The notes below the pieces were generated by a model that saw nothing but the letters and a program-made list of their open reading frames with translations, was not told the origin of the DNA and ran no database searches. This document shows, one piece after another, positions 14,985 to 22,354 of a stretch of 22,354 bases of DNA (position 1 is its first letter; the number at the start of each line of letters is the position of its first letter). Made by a program: the position numbers and the translations under genes. The stretch covers positions 1-22,354 of the forward strand of contig JAJXYU010000179.1 in NCBI GenBank assembly GCA_021780395.1, in the 5' to 3' direction. This DNA comes from Pseudomonadota bacterium (GTDB lineage: Bacteria > Pseudomonadota > Gammaproteobacteria > Steroidobacterales > Steroidobacteraceae).

Positions 14985-16447
14985 CCGCGACCGCGGATGC
15001 GCGCGAGTCGAACCGACTGCGGCGCGATGCGGTCGGGGTCGGCGCGGTCACGTTCTTCGTCGTATCCGCGGCCGGTCCCCTGGTCGCGATCGCCGGCGGC
15101 TTCCCGATCGGGATGATGTTCGGCGACGGGGCCGGGATGCCCGCGGCGCTGCTCGCCTGCGTCGTCGTGCTGCTGCTGTTCGCCGCGGGCTATACCGCGA
15201 TGGCGCGCCACGTCGTGACCGCCGGTGGCTTCTACTCGTTCGCGGCGCGCGGGCTCGGCGGGATCGCAGGCGGGGCGGCGGCGCTGATCGCGGTCGTCGC
15301 CTACAACGCGATGCAGATCGGGATCTACGGGATGTTCGGCACCGCCGCGCGGGCGTTGCTGCTGCAGACCGCGCACCTCGACTGGCCGTGGTACGACTAC
15401 TCGTTTGCGGCGCTCGCCGCGGTCGCGGTCCTCGGCTACCGGCAGGTGGACCTGTCGGCGAGGATTCTCGCGGTGCTCGTGACCGGCGAATACGTCGCGA
15501 TGCTGATTCTCGACGTCGCGATCCTGCACGCCGGCGGCGCGCACGGGATCACGTGGGTCCCGTTCACGCCCGCGGCGGCCTTGAGCGGGTCGCCGGCGAT
15601 CGCGATCCTGTTCTGTTTCGCGGGCTTCATGGGCTTCGAGGCGACGACGATCTACGGCGAGGAGGCGCGCGATCCCGAACGCACGATTCCGCGGGCGACC
15701 TATCTGTCGGTGCTGTTGATCGGTGGCTTCTACGCGTTCTCGCTGTGGTGCCTGGTGAACGGCGCCGGGGCGGGCGGTCTGGTCGCGCACCTCAAATCGC
15801 TTGCCGATCCGACCCGCTTCGTGTTCGACCTGGCGACCCAGTACGTCGGGTCGTGGCTGTCGGCGACGATGAGCGTGCTGTTCGTGACCAGCGTGTTCGC
15901 GGGGCTGCTCGCGTTCCACAATGCCGCCGCGCGCTACTTCTACGCGCTCGGCCGCGACGGCCTGCTGCCGCGCGCGCTCGGGCGCACGCACCGGCGCCAC
16001 GCGAGTCCGCATACGGGTTCCGCGACCCAGACGGTGCTCGCGGCCGCGGTGCTTGCGGTGTTCGCGCTCTCAGGGCTCGATCCCGTGCTCACGCTGTTCT
16101 CGTGGCTCACGAACGTCGGCACGCTCGGCGTGATCGCGTTGATGGCGCTTTCGTCGGTCGCGGTGCCGGTGTTCTTCGCACGCCGCCACGGCGGGGAGGG
16201 CGGCAACGGCGGGAAAGGCGGCGCGTTCCGGACCCGGATCGCGCCGATCGTCGCGAGCGGCGCGCTCGGCGCCGTGCTCGCGCTCGCGGTGATCCACTTC
16301 GACGTGCTCACCGGCTCGGCCGGTCCGCTGCGGATCGTGCTGCCGGCGCTCGTGTTCGTCGCCGGTGCGCTCGGCGCGCTGCGCGCCTGGCGGATCCGCC
16401 GGGTTGATCCGTCCGGCTACGCCCGGCTGGGGTTCGGCGGGCAATAA
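14981..16447 (+). CDS. APC-superfamily amino acid/amine permease
   Basis: This inner-membrane secondary transporter of 488 residues has about 12 hydrophobic helices. The first (GAVTFFVVSAAGPLVAIAGG) has the unwound Gly-rich character of the APC fold. GGFYSFAARGLGG and FAGFMGFEATTIYGEEARDPERTIPRA are hallmark APC motifs, the second being the helix 6 to loop region. The TTG at 14981 overlaps the aminotransferase stop. The frame is open much further upstream, but that sequence is the shadow of the aminotransferase gene. A short Gly-rich loop (about residues 404-414, GGEGGNGGKGG) is an unusual cytoplasmic linker before the last two helices. Its substrate is presumably that of the aminotransferase. 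Confidence 0.9.
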   Translation: MTATADARESNRLRRDAVGVGAVTFFVVSAAGPLVAIAGGFPIGMMFGDGAGMPAALLACVVVLLLFAAGYTAMARHVVTAGGFYSFAARGLGGIAGGAAALIAVVAYNAMQIGIYGMFGTAARALLLQTAHLDWPWYDYSFAALAAVAVLGYRQVDLSARILAVLVTGEYVAMLILDVAILHAGGAHGITWVPFTPAAALSGSPAIAILFCFAGFMGFEATTIYGEEARDPERTIPRATYLSVLLIGGFYAFSLWCLVNGAGAGGLVAHLKSLADPTRFVFDLATQYVGSWLSATMSVLFVTSVFAGLLAFHNAAARYFYALGRDGLLPRALGRTHRRHASPHTGSATQTVLAAAVLAVFALSGLDPVLTLFSWLTNVGTLGVIALMALSSVAVPVFFARRHGGEGGNGGKGGAFRTRIAPIVASGALGAVLALAVIHFDVLTGSAGPLRIVLPALVFVAGALGALRAWRIRRVDPSGYARLGFGGQ

Positions 16448-16477
16448 CGCGACGAGGGTCCCCCCGCAGCGACGCCT

Positions 16478-16506
16478 TTGCAAATATTATCGTAACCCGT
16501 TACATT
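16478..16506 (+). promoter_or_regulatory. Candidate promoter of the DUF6036 locus, predicted leaderless
   Basis: TTGCAA (16478-16483) and TACATT (16501-16506) are separated by 17 bases in a strikingly AT-rich patch. Transcription would start about 7 bases after the -10, at or next to the ATG at 16513, leaving no room for a ribosome-binding site, and none is seen. An alternative -10 is TATTAT (16485-16490), but it has no matching -35. Confidence 0.45.
16492..16503. promoter_or_regulatory. Palindrome within the DUF6036-locus promoter, candidate autoregulatory operator
   Basis: GTAAC (16492-16496) and GTTAC (16499-16503) are perfect arms around CC. They lie between the candidate -35 and -10 and overlap the -10. 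An outer GCAA (16480-16483) and TTGC (16509-16512) pair adds imperfect symmetry. The position suits autorepression by the first gene product, which is basic at its N terminus. This is inference. Confidence 0.4.
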
Positions 16507-16512
16507 AATTGC

Positions 16513-16980
16513 ATGGAGATCCCGGGATCGAAGCCGCGCGGCCGGCCGGCCACCGGCCGGGCGCTCAGCAACGCGGAGCGCATGCGCCGCTTGCGTGTCC
16601 GGCGCAACGCGCAGGGACTCAAAGAAGTGTCGAGGTGGATCGAGGCGGGCCCCGTCGCGATACCCCCCTATTCATCGCACCGCCGTCTGGAGGTGCGCAG
16701 CTTGGTGATGCACGTGCTGATCGCCGAGAGGATGTTGCGAGACCCGGCGCTGGTCGAGCGCGCGCGCCGGAACATCCGACGCTGGAAGGCTCGCGATTCC
16801 GCAGGCCTCCCCGAGGGGCTGCGCCAGTGGGAGGAGATCCTCGAACGACCGGCGACGGAAATCGCCTCGATCATGACGGAACCCAGCGAGCGCGCGGCCG
16901 AGTTGCGGCAGTCCTCGCCATTTGCCGGTCTGTTATCGGCGGAGGAACGCCGGCGCATCCATGCGGCGCTCCGATCTTGA
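16513..16980 (+). CDS. Small basic protein, candidate antitoxin/regulator paired with a DUF6036-like protein
   Basis: I do not recognise a named family for this 155-residue soluble protein. Residues 9-33 are strongly basic (RGRPATGRALSNAERMRRLRVRR cut short), a type of N terminus seen in small plasmid and toxin-antitoxin-associated regulators. The C terminus (about 127-154) holds LRQSSPFAGLLSAEERRRI, which looks like a conserved helical module. It precedes the DUF6036-like gene and overlaps it by 20 bases, the usual antitoxin-first layout. The ATG at 16513 is preferred over an internal ATG at 16582 because the basic stretch would otherwise be lost. No ribosome-binding site precedes it. The antitoxin role is inferred from size, order and the palindromic promoter. 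Confidence 0.6.
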   Translation: MEIPGSKPRGRPATGRALSNAERMRRLRVRRNAQGLKEVSRWIEAGPVAIPPYSSHRRLEVRSLVMHVLIAERMLRDPALVERARRNIRRWKARDSAGLPEGLRQWEEILERPATEIASIMTEPSERAAELRQSSPFAGLLSAEERRRIHAALRS

Positions 16981-17515
16981 GCACGTCATTCGCGCGGCCG
17001 GCGCGATCGCGAACGATCCCGAGATCATCGTCATCGGTAGCCAGTCCATTCTGGGTTCATTCCCGGAGGCACCGGGATTGCTCGTTCGGTCGATCGAGGC
17101 GGACGTCTATCCTCTGCATCACCCGGAGCGTGCCGACCTCATCGACGGCGCCATCGGGGAGGGATCGGCATTTCACGAATTGTTTGGCTACTACGCGCAG
17201 GGCGTCGGCGAGGACACGGCGATCCTACCGGCGGGATGGCGCGATCGCTTGGTCCCGGTCAACAACGCCAACACCAATGGCGTGACCGGTCTGTGCCTCG
17301 AGATCCATGATCTCGCGATCTCCAAGTATGTCGCCGGACGCGAGAAGGACCGCGAGTTCACCCGGGAACTCGCCAAGCGCGGGCTCACGGGCTTGCCGAC
17401 ACTGCTGAAGAGGCTCGATCACACGGAACTTTCCGATGAACTGCGTGCGGTCGTGAAGGCGCGCATGACGCGGGATTTTCCGAGCCGGTCTTCGAAGCCG
17501 ACAGGTGCGGTTTAA
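16961..17515 (+). CDS. DUF6036-like nucleotidyltransferase-fold protein, candidate toxin
   Basis: This 184-residue soluble protein resembles the DUF6036 group of minimal nucleotidyltransferase-like proteins. After an N-terminal helix comes IIVIG26S27QSILG and, about 20 residues on, E46-A-D48-V-Y, laid out like the GS...DxD metal site of that fold. The later HDLAISK122YVAGREKD130 block is the other conspicuous motif. It starts inside the preceding gene (20-base overlap), so the two are translated together. The ATG at 16961 is chosen over an upstream TTG. GGAGGA at 16941-16946 lies rather far from it. Its stop shares bases with the convergent RND pump gene stop. Nucleotidyltransferase toxins such as AbiEii and MenT are analogues. 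Toxicity here is inference, and a housekeeping or regulatory role is possible. Confidence 0.68.
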   Translation: MRRSDLEHVIRAAGAIANDPEIIVIGSQSILGSFPEAPGLLVRSIEADVYPLHHPERADLIDGAIGEGSAFHELFGYYAQGVGEDTAILPAGWRDRLVPVNNANTNGVTGLCLEIHDLAISKYVAGREKDREFTRELAKRGLTGLPTLLKRLDHTELSDELRAVVKARMTRDFPSRSSKPTGAV

Positions 17516-20500
17516 GCGCGACGCCGGGTCCAGCCGACGACGACCGGCATCACGACCAGCACCAGCGGCAGCTGCACGATGATGCCGGCGATGATCGCAA
17601 TCGCCAGCGGCTGCAGCATCTGATCGCCCGATCCGCTGATCGCCGCCCCGAGCGGGATCAGCGCGAGGATCATCGCGAGCGTCGACATCACGATCGGGCG
17701 CAGCCGGTTGCGTGCAGCCGCGGTCAGCGCCTCGCGGGTCGGCAGGTCCCGTTCGAGCGCCTGGTATTCGGACGCGAAGAAGATCGCCATCTCGGTCGCG
17801 ATGCCGACGATCATCACCATGCCCATCATCGCGGTGATGTTGAACTCCGTGCCGGTCGCCCACAGGCCGATGAACACCGCCCCGCTCGAGATCACCGCGC
17901 TCGCGAGGATGATCAGCGGCAGCCACAGCCGCCCGTACAGGAACAGCATCAGGATGAACTCGGCGATTGCGGCGGCCGCGAACACCTTGATCATGCCCTT
18001 CACGGCCATCTGCTGTTGCTTGTAGGCGCCGCCGATCGAGTAGTACACGCCGGCCGGCAGCACGCCGGGGGCGGCGAGCGCGCGCTTCACGCCGGCGATC
18101 GTCGAGCCGAGATCGTGCCCGCCGCCGATCTCGGCGGTGACCGCGACGACCTGCGCGAGATTGTCGCGGGTGATCTCCGGCTGGCCGCTGACGAAGGTCG
18201 TGGTCGCGACGGTGCCGAGCGGGAACAGGTGCCCGTCGGGCGCACGGATCGGCAGTTCGGCGAGTTGCTGGCGATAGACCCTGCCGCGCGGCGAGTCGAG
18301 CCACACCCGCACGCCGACGTCCTGCACCTGGCCGAGATAGCGCGTGACGACCGTGCCGTGCAGGTAGTGATACAGCTGCCCCTCGACCTCCATCGCGGTC
18401 ATGCCCTGGGTCGCTGCGGCGGCGGCGTTCACGTGCACCTCGAGCGCGTCGCCGGCCGGGATCACGCCGTTGTTGATCGACGCCGGTTGCACGCCGGGCA
18501 CGGTCGCGATCGCATCGGCGACCTTCGGCGCGACCGCATCGAGCACGTCCGGATTCTTTGCGGTCAGTTCGATCACGACCGGTTGGCGGCGGCCGACCAT
18601 GTCGCCGATCATGTCGTCGAGGAGCTCGTGCGTGTCGAACTGGATCCCCGGCACCTCGTTGGTGATCCGGGTGTCGAGTGCGTCCATCACCTTCCAGATC
18701 GGCGGCCGGGTCGAGGCCGGCTTCAACCGCACGAAGAAGTCGCCCTGGTAGGACTCGGTCAGGTCGCCACCGAGGCCGGCGCCGGTTCGGCGCGAGAACG
18801 TGTAGACGTACGGGTTCTTGCGCAGGATCGCCTCGACCTCGCCGATCTCCCGGTTGGTCTCGGCGAGCGAGGTGCCGGGCGCGGTCTGGTAATCCAGCAC
18901 GAAGCCGCCCTCGTCCATCCGCGGCAGGAAGCCGGTGCCGACGTGCCGGTACGCGAGGTACCCCCCGCCGATCAGCAGCGCGAGCGCGACGCCGATCCAG
19001 GCCGGCCGCGCGAACAAGGTCTCGAGCGCGCGCCCCTGCCAGCGCGTCAGCCAGGTCTCGCGACCGTGGGCCGGGTCCTTCCAGCGGCGAAAGTCGATGA
19101 TCTGGTGGGCGAGCAGCGGCACGATCAGTGCGGTGAGCGCGTAGGAGATCAGCAGCGCCGAGGCCATCGTGAGCGACAGGAACTTGAAGAACGCCCCGGT
19201 GATGCCGGAGAGGAACGCGAGCGGGACGAAGATGATGATCGTCGCGAGGCTCGACCCGAACAGCGGCGCGAGGAACTCGCGCGCCGCGGGCAGCACTGCG
19301 GCATTCGCATCGTCGTGGCCCGGTGCGCCGGCTCGCCGTGCGATGTGCTCGATCATCACGATCGCATCGTCGATCAGCAGGCCGATCGCCGCGGCGATCC
19401 CGCCGAGCGTCATGATGTTGAACGTCATCCCGAGTCCGTAGAGCAGCAGGATCGTGACCAGCACCGATAGCGGCACGATCGCGATCGCGACCGTCGCGAC
19501 GCGCCAGTTGCGCAGGAACGCGAACACGACCATCGCGGCGAGCACGAGCCCGATGAGGATCGCTTCCTCGACCGCGCCGATCGAGGAGCGCACGAGTTCG
19601 GTCTGGTCGTACCACTTGTAGAGCTCGATCGCCTTCGGTTGCGTGCGCATGAACGCGTCGAGCTTCGCCTGCACGAGCTTCGCGAGGCTCAGGGAGTCGG
19701 CGGTATCCTGCTGGTACACGTCGAAGGTGACCGCGGGCTTGCCGTTGTCGTCGACCAGCAGCCACTGCGGGACCGAGCCGAGACGCACGCTCGCGACCTC
19801 GCCGAGGCGCACGAGGCCGCCCTTCGCGGTCCGCAGGGTCACGTTGCGGACCGAGCGGACCGAGGTGAACGCGTTGTTGTCGATCGCGAGGTACAGGAGG
19901 TCGTTGTCCTCGAGCCGACCGACCGCGCTGATCGTGTTCGACGCCGCGATCGCCTGCGAGACGTCGCTGAGCGACAGTCCGACCGCGGCGAGCCTCATCG
20001 GGTCGATCCGCACCTCGACTTCCGGCGTCTTGCCGCCGGTCACGCCGACCCGCCGGATCCCGGGGATCCCGGTCAGCAGCGGCCCGATCTGGTACTTCGC
20101 GAGCCGGCGCAGGTCCGCCGGGGAGACGGTGTTCGAGATCAACGCGTAGGAGACGAACGGCATGATCACGTTCGGGCTCATCTGGATCGCGTCGTAGGTC
20201 GTCCCCGCGGGCAGGTTCGGCAGCGCTTGCGCGAATCCGGTGGAGACCCGCAGCAGCGCCTGGTTCATGTCCGACCCCCAGGGGAAGTCGACGAAGATCT
20301 CGGCCGCGCCGCGCGAGGTCGTCGACACGACGTCGACCGCGCCCGGGACCGCACGGGCCGCTTCCTCGAGCGGCTGGGTGACGTCGACCAGCATCTGCTT
20401 CGCCGGCATGCTGCCGGCGCTCACCTCGATCCGGATCCGCGGGAAGCTCGTGACCGGGAACAGCCCGACCGGCAGCCCGATCGCGGCGAACACGCCCGCC

Positions 20501-20568
20501 GCGGCGAGCGCGAACGCGACGCACAGGAATGCGACGCGATTGTTCTCGAGCAGCCGGACGAAATTCAT
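17512..20568 (-). CDS. RND-family efflux pump, inner-membrane permease subunit
   Basis: This proton-driven exporter of the AcrB/CzcA superfamily has 1018 residues and the usual layout of twelve helices with two large periplasmic loops (after helices 1 and 7). The N terminus NNRVAFLCVAFALAAAG and later GLPVGLFPVTSFPRIRIEVS are typical. TM4 carries D400-D401 (IGLLIDDAIVMIEH), the paired Asp of the proton relay. TM10 reads GIATE926MAIFFASEY, so Glu stands where AcrB has Lys940. The paired Asp resembles drug-type pumps, but the outer membrane factor-MFP-RND gene order resembles czcCBA, so the substrate is not predictable. It starts in an ATGA overlap with the membrane fusion protein gene. No regulator gene of this operon is visible in the window. 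Confidence 0.94.
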   Translation of the reverse strand: MNFVRLLENNRVAFLCVAFALAAAGVFAAIGLPVGLFPVTSFPRIRIEVSAGSMPAKQMLVDVTQPLEEAARAVPGAVDVVSTTSRGAAEIFVDFPWGSDMNQALLRVSTGFAQALPNLPAGTTYDAIQMSPNVIMPFVSYALISNTVSPADLRRLAKYQIGPLLTGIPGIRRVGVTGGKTPEVEVRIDPMRLAAVGLSLSDVSQAIAASNTISAVGRLEDNDLLYLAIDNNAFTSVRSVRNVTLRTAKGGLVRLGEVASVRLGSVPQWLLVDDNGKPAVTFDVYQQDTADSLSLAKLVQAKLDAFMRTQPKAIELYKWYDQTELVRSSIGAVEEAILIGLVLAAMVVFAFLRNWRVATVAIAIVPLSVLVTILLLYGLGMTFNIMTLGGIAAAIGLLIDDAIVMIEHIARRAGAPGHDDANAAVLPAAREFLAPLFGSSLATIIIFVPLAFLSGITGAFFKFLSLTMASALLISYALTALIVPLLAHQIIDFRRWKDPAHGRETWLTRWQGRALETLFARPAWIGVALALLIGGGYLAYRHVGTGFLPRMDEGGFVLDYQTAPGTSLAETNREIGEVEAILRKNPYVYTFSRRTGAGLGGDLTESYQGDFFVRLKPASTRPPIWKVMDALDTRITNEVPGIQFDTHELLDDMIGDMVGRRQPVVIELTAKNPDVLDAVAPKVADAIATVPGVQPASINNGVIPAGDALEVHVNAAAAATQGMTAMEVEGQLYHYLHGTVVTRYLGQVQDVGVRVWLDSPRGRVYRQQLAELPIRAPDGHLFPLGTVATTTFVSGQPEITRDNLAQVVAVTAEIGGGHDLGSTIAGVKRALAAPGVLPAGVYYSIGGAYKQQQMAVKGMIKVFAAAAIAEFILMLFLYGRLWLPLIILASAVISSGAVFIGLWATGTEFNITAMMGMVMIVGIATEMAIFFASEYQALERDLPTREALTAAARNRLRPIVMSTLAMILALIPLGAAISGSGDQMLQPLAIAIIAGIIVQLPLVLVVMPVVVGWTRRRA

Positions 20569-21623
20569 CGGCCAGTCTTCGCGGCCGGATTCGCGTCGCG
20601 CACCTTCATGCCGTCCTGCAGCTGATACGCGCCCGCGAGCACGATCGGCGCGCGCGGGTCGAGCGCGCCGCTGACGACGTCGCGATCGCCGCCCGCGACC
20701 GCGACGTGCACCGGAACGAGCTTCGCGACGCCCGCTTCGACCTGCACGAGGTAGGTCGCGCCGCGCTCGTTCACCAGCACCGCGGCGTGCGGAACCACGA
20801 ATCCGGCCACCACGGCGACCGTGATCGTCGCTTCCGCCGCTTCACCGGGGAGCATCCGGCCCGCGCGCAGCGGGATGTCGATCGGCACGAGCCCGGTCGC
20901 GGGATCCGCCGCGGCACCGCGGATCGCGACCCGCGCGGCGAACGTTCCGCGAGCGCCGATCGGCGCGACGCTCACCGGATCGCCGGCCGTGACCTCGAGC
21001 GCCTGCCCGGGCATCGCGTCGGCGACCAGCACCAGGGATCGCGTGCGCGCGAGCTCGACGAGGGGACTGCCTTCGGTGACGATCGATTGCGGGATTGCAC
21101 TCAGCGTCGTGACCACCGCAGCGGCCGGCGCGCGCAGGGTCGTGAGGCCGGCCGCGCCCTGGGCCCGCAGTGCCGCGAGCGTCGCGCGCGCATCGCTCTC
21201 GGTCTTGGCGGCCGCGGCGACCTGAGTCTCGGTCGCGAGGCGTGCCACGAGCAACTGCCGCGTGCGCAGGAGCGCATCGCGCGCGACGCGTTCGGTGGAC
21301 ACCGCCGCCTGGTACGCGGCCGCGGTCGTCGGGGTCGGGACGAGCGCGAGGAGTGCCGCGCCCTTCGCGACCGACTGTCCGGTGTGCACGTACACCGCCG
21401 CGACCCGCGCGGCGACGGGCGCCATCAGCGCGAGCCGGGCATCGGGCGCGGGGCGCGCCCGGCCGTACACGACGAGCGTGCGCGGCAGGCGGCCGCGCAC
21501 CAGCGGCATGGTCTGCACCAGCACGCTGACGGCGTCGTCGGCGGTCGCAGTCGGCAGGCCGCCGCGGCACGCCACGGCGAGGACCGCGGCGCTGGCCGCG
21601 GCGATCCAGGGAACGTGTTTCAT
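20565..21623 (-). CDS. RND efflux membrane fusion (periplasmic adaptor) protein
   Basis: This adaptor links the RND pump to the outer membrane channel. Its 352 residues are on the short side. The N terminus (MKHVPWIAAASAAVLAVAC) is a signal peptide ending in a cysteine, so the protein is probably lipid-anchored, though the lipobox has Ala at -3. It is followed by a biotinyl-lipoyl half (VAARVAAVYVHTGQSVAKGAAL), a helical hairpin (about 105-165), the second lipoyl half (TTLRAPAAAVVTTL...VTEGSPLVELA) and beta-barrel and membrane-proximal regions. The ATG at 21623 is chosen because it overlaps the upstream stop (ATGA) and begins the signal peptide. The frame is open further upstream by chance. 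Confidence 0.92.
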   Translation of the reverse strand: MKHVPWIAAASAAVLAVACRGGLPTATADDAVSVLVQTMPLVRGRLPRTLVVYGRARPAPDARLALMAPVAARVAAVYVHTGQSVAKGAALLALVPTPTTAAAYQAAVSTERVARDALLRTRQLLVARLATETQVAAAAKTESDARATLAALRAQGAAGLTTLRAPAAAVVTTLSAIPQSIVTEGSPLVELARTRSLVLVADAMPGQALEVTAGDPVSVAPIGARGTFAARVAIRGAAADPATGLVPIDIPLRAGRMLPGEAAEATITVAVVAGFVVPHAAVLVNERGATYLVQVEAGVAKLVPVHVAVAGGDRDVVSGALDPRAPIVLAGAYQLQDGMKVRDANPAAKTGR

Positions 21624-22354
21624 GTGGGATTCGCCTCGTGACCGGCGACGATCGCCGGTTCGACTTGGGTACCGGTCAAGGTCGCGAGCGCGATCGAGTC
21701 CGACCACAGGGACTGCAGCACGTCGATCCGGGTGCCGGCGGCGCCGAGATACGCGCCGACCAGGCCGAGATAGCTCGCGGCCGGGTAGTTCCCTGCCCGG
21801 TACGCGCGCCGCGCGGCGCTCACCGTGCGCGCGAGCCGGGGAACCCGCCGGTCGAGATCCTCGAGCTGGGCGTGCAGGCGCCGCAGATCGCTCCAAAGCT
21901 GCCAGACGTCCGCGGTCGACTGATCGAGCCGCGCGAGGTACTCGGCGCGCAGCTGCGCGCGGGTCGCGCGCTGGATCGCGATCTCGCCCTGGCCGCGATC
22001 GAACAGCGGCAGGTCGAAGGACACCGCATCGCCGAGCGAGTGCACGTCGGAGAAGTCGCGCGCCCGGTTCACGCCGATCACGACGTTCGGGAACTGCGAC
22101 AGCACCGCGATGCGCACCTGCTCCTCCTGGCTGCGATACCCGGCGCGCAACGCGCGCAGATCCGGTCGTCGCTGCGGCAAGGCGCGGGTGGCGGCTTCGA
22201 TCGCAGCACGGCTCGGGATCGGTGGCGCCGGCAGCGGCGCGAGCGGCACCTCGACCTGCGGCGCGAGCCCGAGGAGCGCCCGCAGCGCCCGCTCGCTTTG
22301 ATTCGCCTCGCGTGCGGCCGCGGTCGCCTGGGCGCGAACCGCGACCAGGATCGC
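21620..22354 (-). CDS. TolC-like outer membrane factor, N-terminal part beyond the window
   Basis: This is the C-terminal 244 residues of an outer membrane efflux protein (OEP domain). The frame is open to the window edge. Visible elements are a coiled-coil stretch ending in RALRALLGL, PQRRPDLRALRAGYRSQEEQVRIA (typical second-repeat helix), FPNVVIGVNRARDF and VSFDLPLFDRGQGEIAIQRA (outer membrane strands and the PLFD-x-G turn typical of the family), then a long helix pair. It is the first of three co-directional genes (channel, adaptor, pump), each joined by an ATGA overlap, and the operon promoter lies outside the window. A GTG at 22249 is internal and not a real start. Confidence 0.92.
   Translation of the reverse strand, partial: AILVAVRAQATAAAREANQSERALRALLGLAPQVEVPLAPLPAPPIPSRAAIEAATRALPQRRPDLRALRAGYRSQEEQVRIAVLSQFPNVVIGVNRARDFSDVHSLGDAVSFDLPLFDRGQGEIAIQRATRAQLRAEYLARLDQSTADVWQLWSDLRRLHAQLEDLDRRVPRLARTVSAARRAYRAGNYPAASYLGLVGAYLGAAGTRIDVLQSLWSDSIALATLTGTQVEPAIVAGHEANPT

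Noticed and set aside
16190..16224. G-rich run in the permease gene as a G-quadruplex
   Set aside because: Only three runs of three or more G are present. The pattern is explained by the Gly-rich loop codons.
17225..20524. Minus-strand open frame of about 1100 codons overlapping the RND gene in another frame
   Set aside because: Its translation is Arg/Ala/Asp-rich low complexity with no domain, while the other minus frame encodes a full RND permease. Long shadow frames are expected at this GC content.
1..22354. CRISPR arrays, tRNA or rRNA genes, insertion sequences, phage genes
   Set aside because: No regularly spaced repeats, cloverleaf-like sequences, transposase motifs or terminal inverted repeats were seen. 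The window is filled by assigned protein genes.

Overview
The window is very GC-rich coding DNA, densely packed on both strands. It encodes lipid A modification enzymes and a tripartite efflux pump, so it comes from a Gram-negative bacterium, most likely a beta- or gammaproteobacterium. I cannot name the genus. No rRNA, tRNA, CRISPR array or insertion sequence is visible, and no gene-free stretch exceeds about 125 bases.

Layout. (1) 1-843: the 3' part of a HipA-family Ser/Thr kinase gene, cut by the window edge. (2) 966-12193: one tight ten-gene operon, ugd, manC, manB, arnC, arnA formyltransferase, arnA decarboxylase, arnD, arnT, arnE and arnB. It makes 4-amino-4-deoxy-L-arabinose (L-Ara4N) and attaches it to lipid A, the classic route to polymyxin resistance. 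Ugd makes UDP-glucuronate. The decarboxylase converts it to the 4-keto pentose, ArnB aminates this and the formyltransferase formylates it. ArnC loads it on undecaprenyl phosphate, ArnD deformylates it, an ArnE-like SMR protein should flip it, and ArnT transfers L-Ara4N to lipid A. Two GDP-mannose genes sit inside the operon. ArnA, a single fusion protein in E. coli, is split here into two ORFs that keep all the known catalytic residues. (3) 12301-12864: an exported PrxQ/Bcp-type peroxiredoxin. (4) 12844-16447: a TetR-family regulator divergent from a class III aminotransferase plus APC permease operon. A strong palindrome overlaps both predicted promoters. This looks like a regulated amine or amino acid catabolism module. 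(5) 16513-17515: a two-gene toxin-antitoxin-like locus, made of a small basic protein and a DUF6036-like nucleotidyltransferase-fold protein. Its AT-rich promoter appears to give a leaderless mRNA. (6) 17512-22354, minus strand: an outer membrane factor (partial), membrane fusion protein and RND pump operon, whose pump has a reversed charge at the usual TM10 lysine.

The points most worth a second look are the toxin-antitoxin-like pair with its palindromic promoter, the architecture of the arn operon (split ArnA, one SMR subunit, embedded manC-manB), the TetR operator, and the RND proton-relay change. I see no clearly unprecedented system. The DUF6036 pair is the least characterised element.
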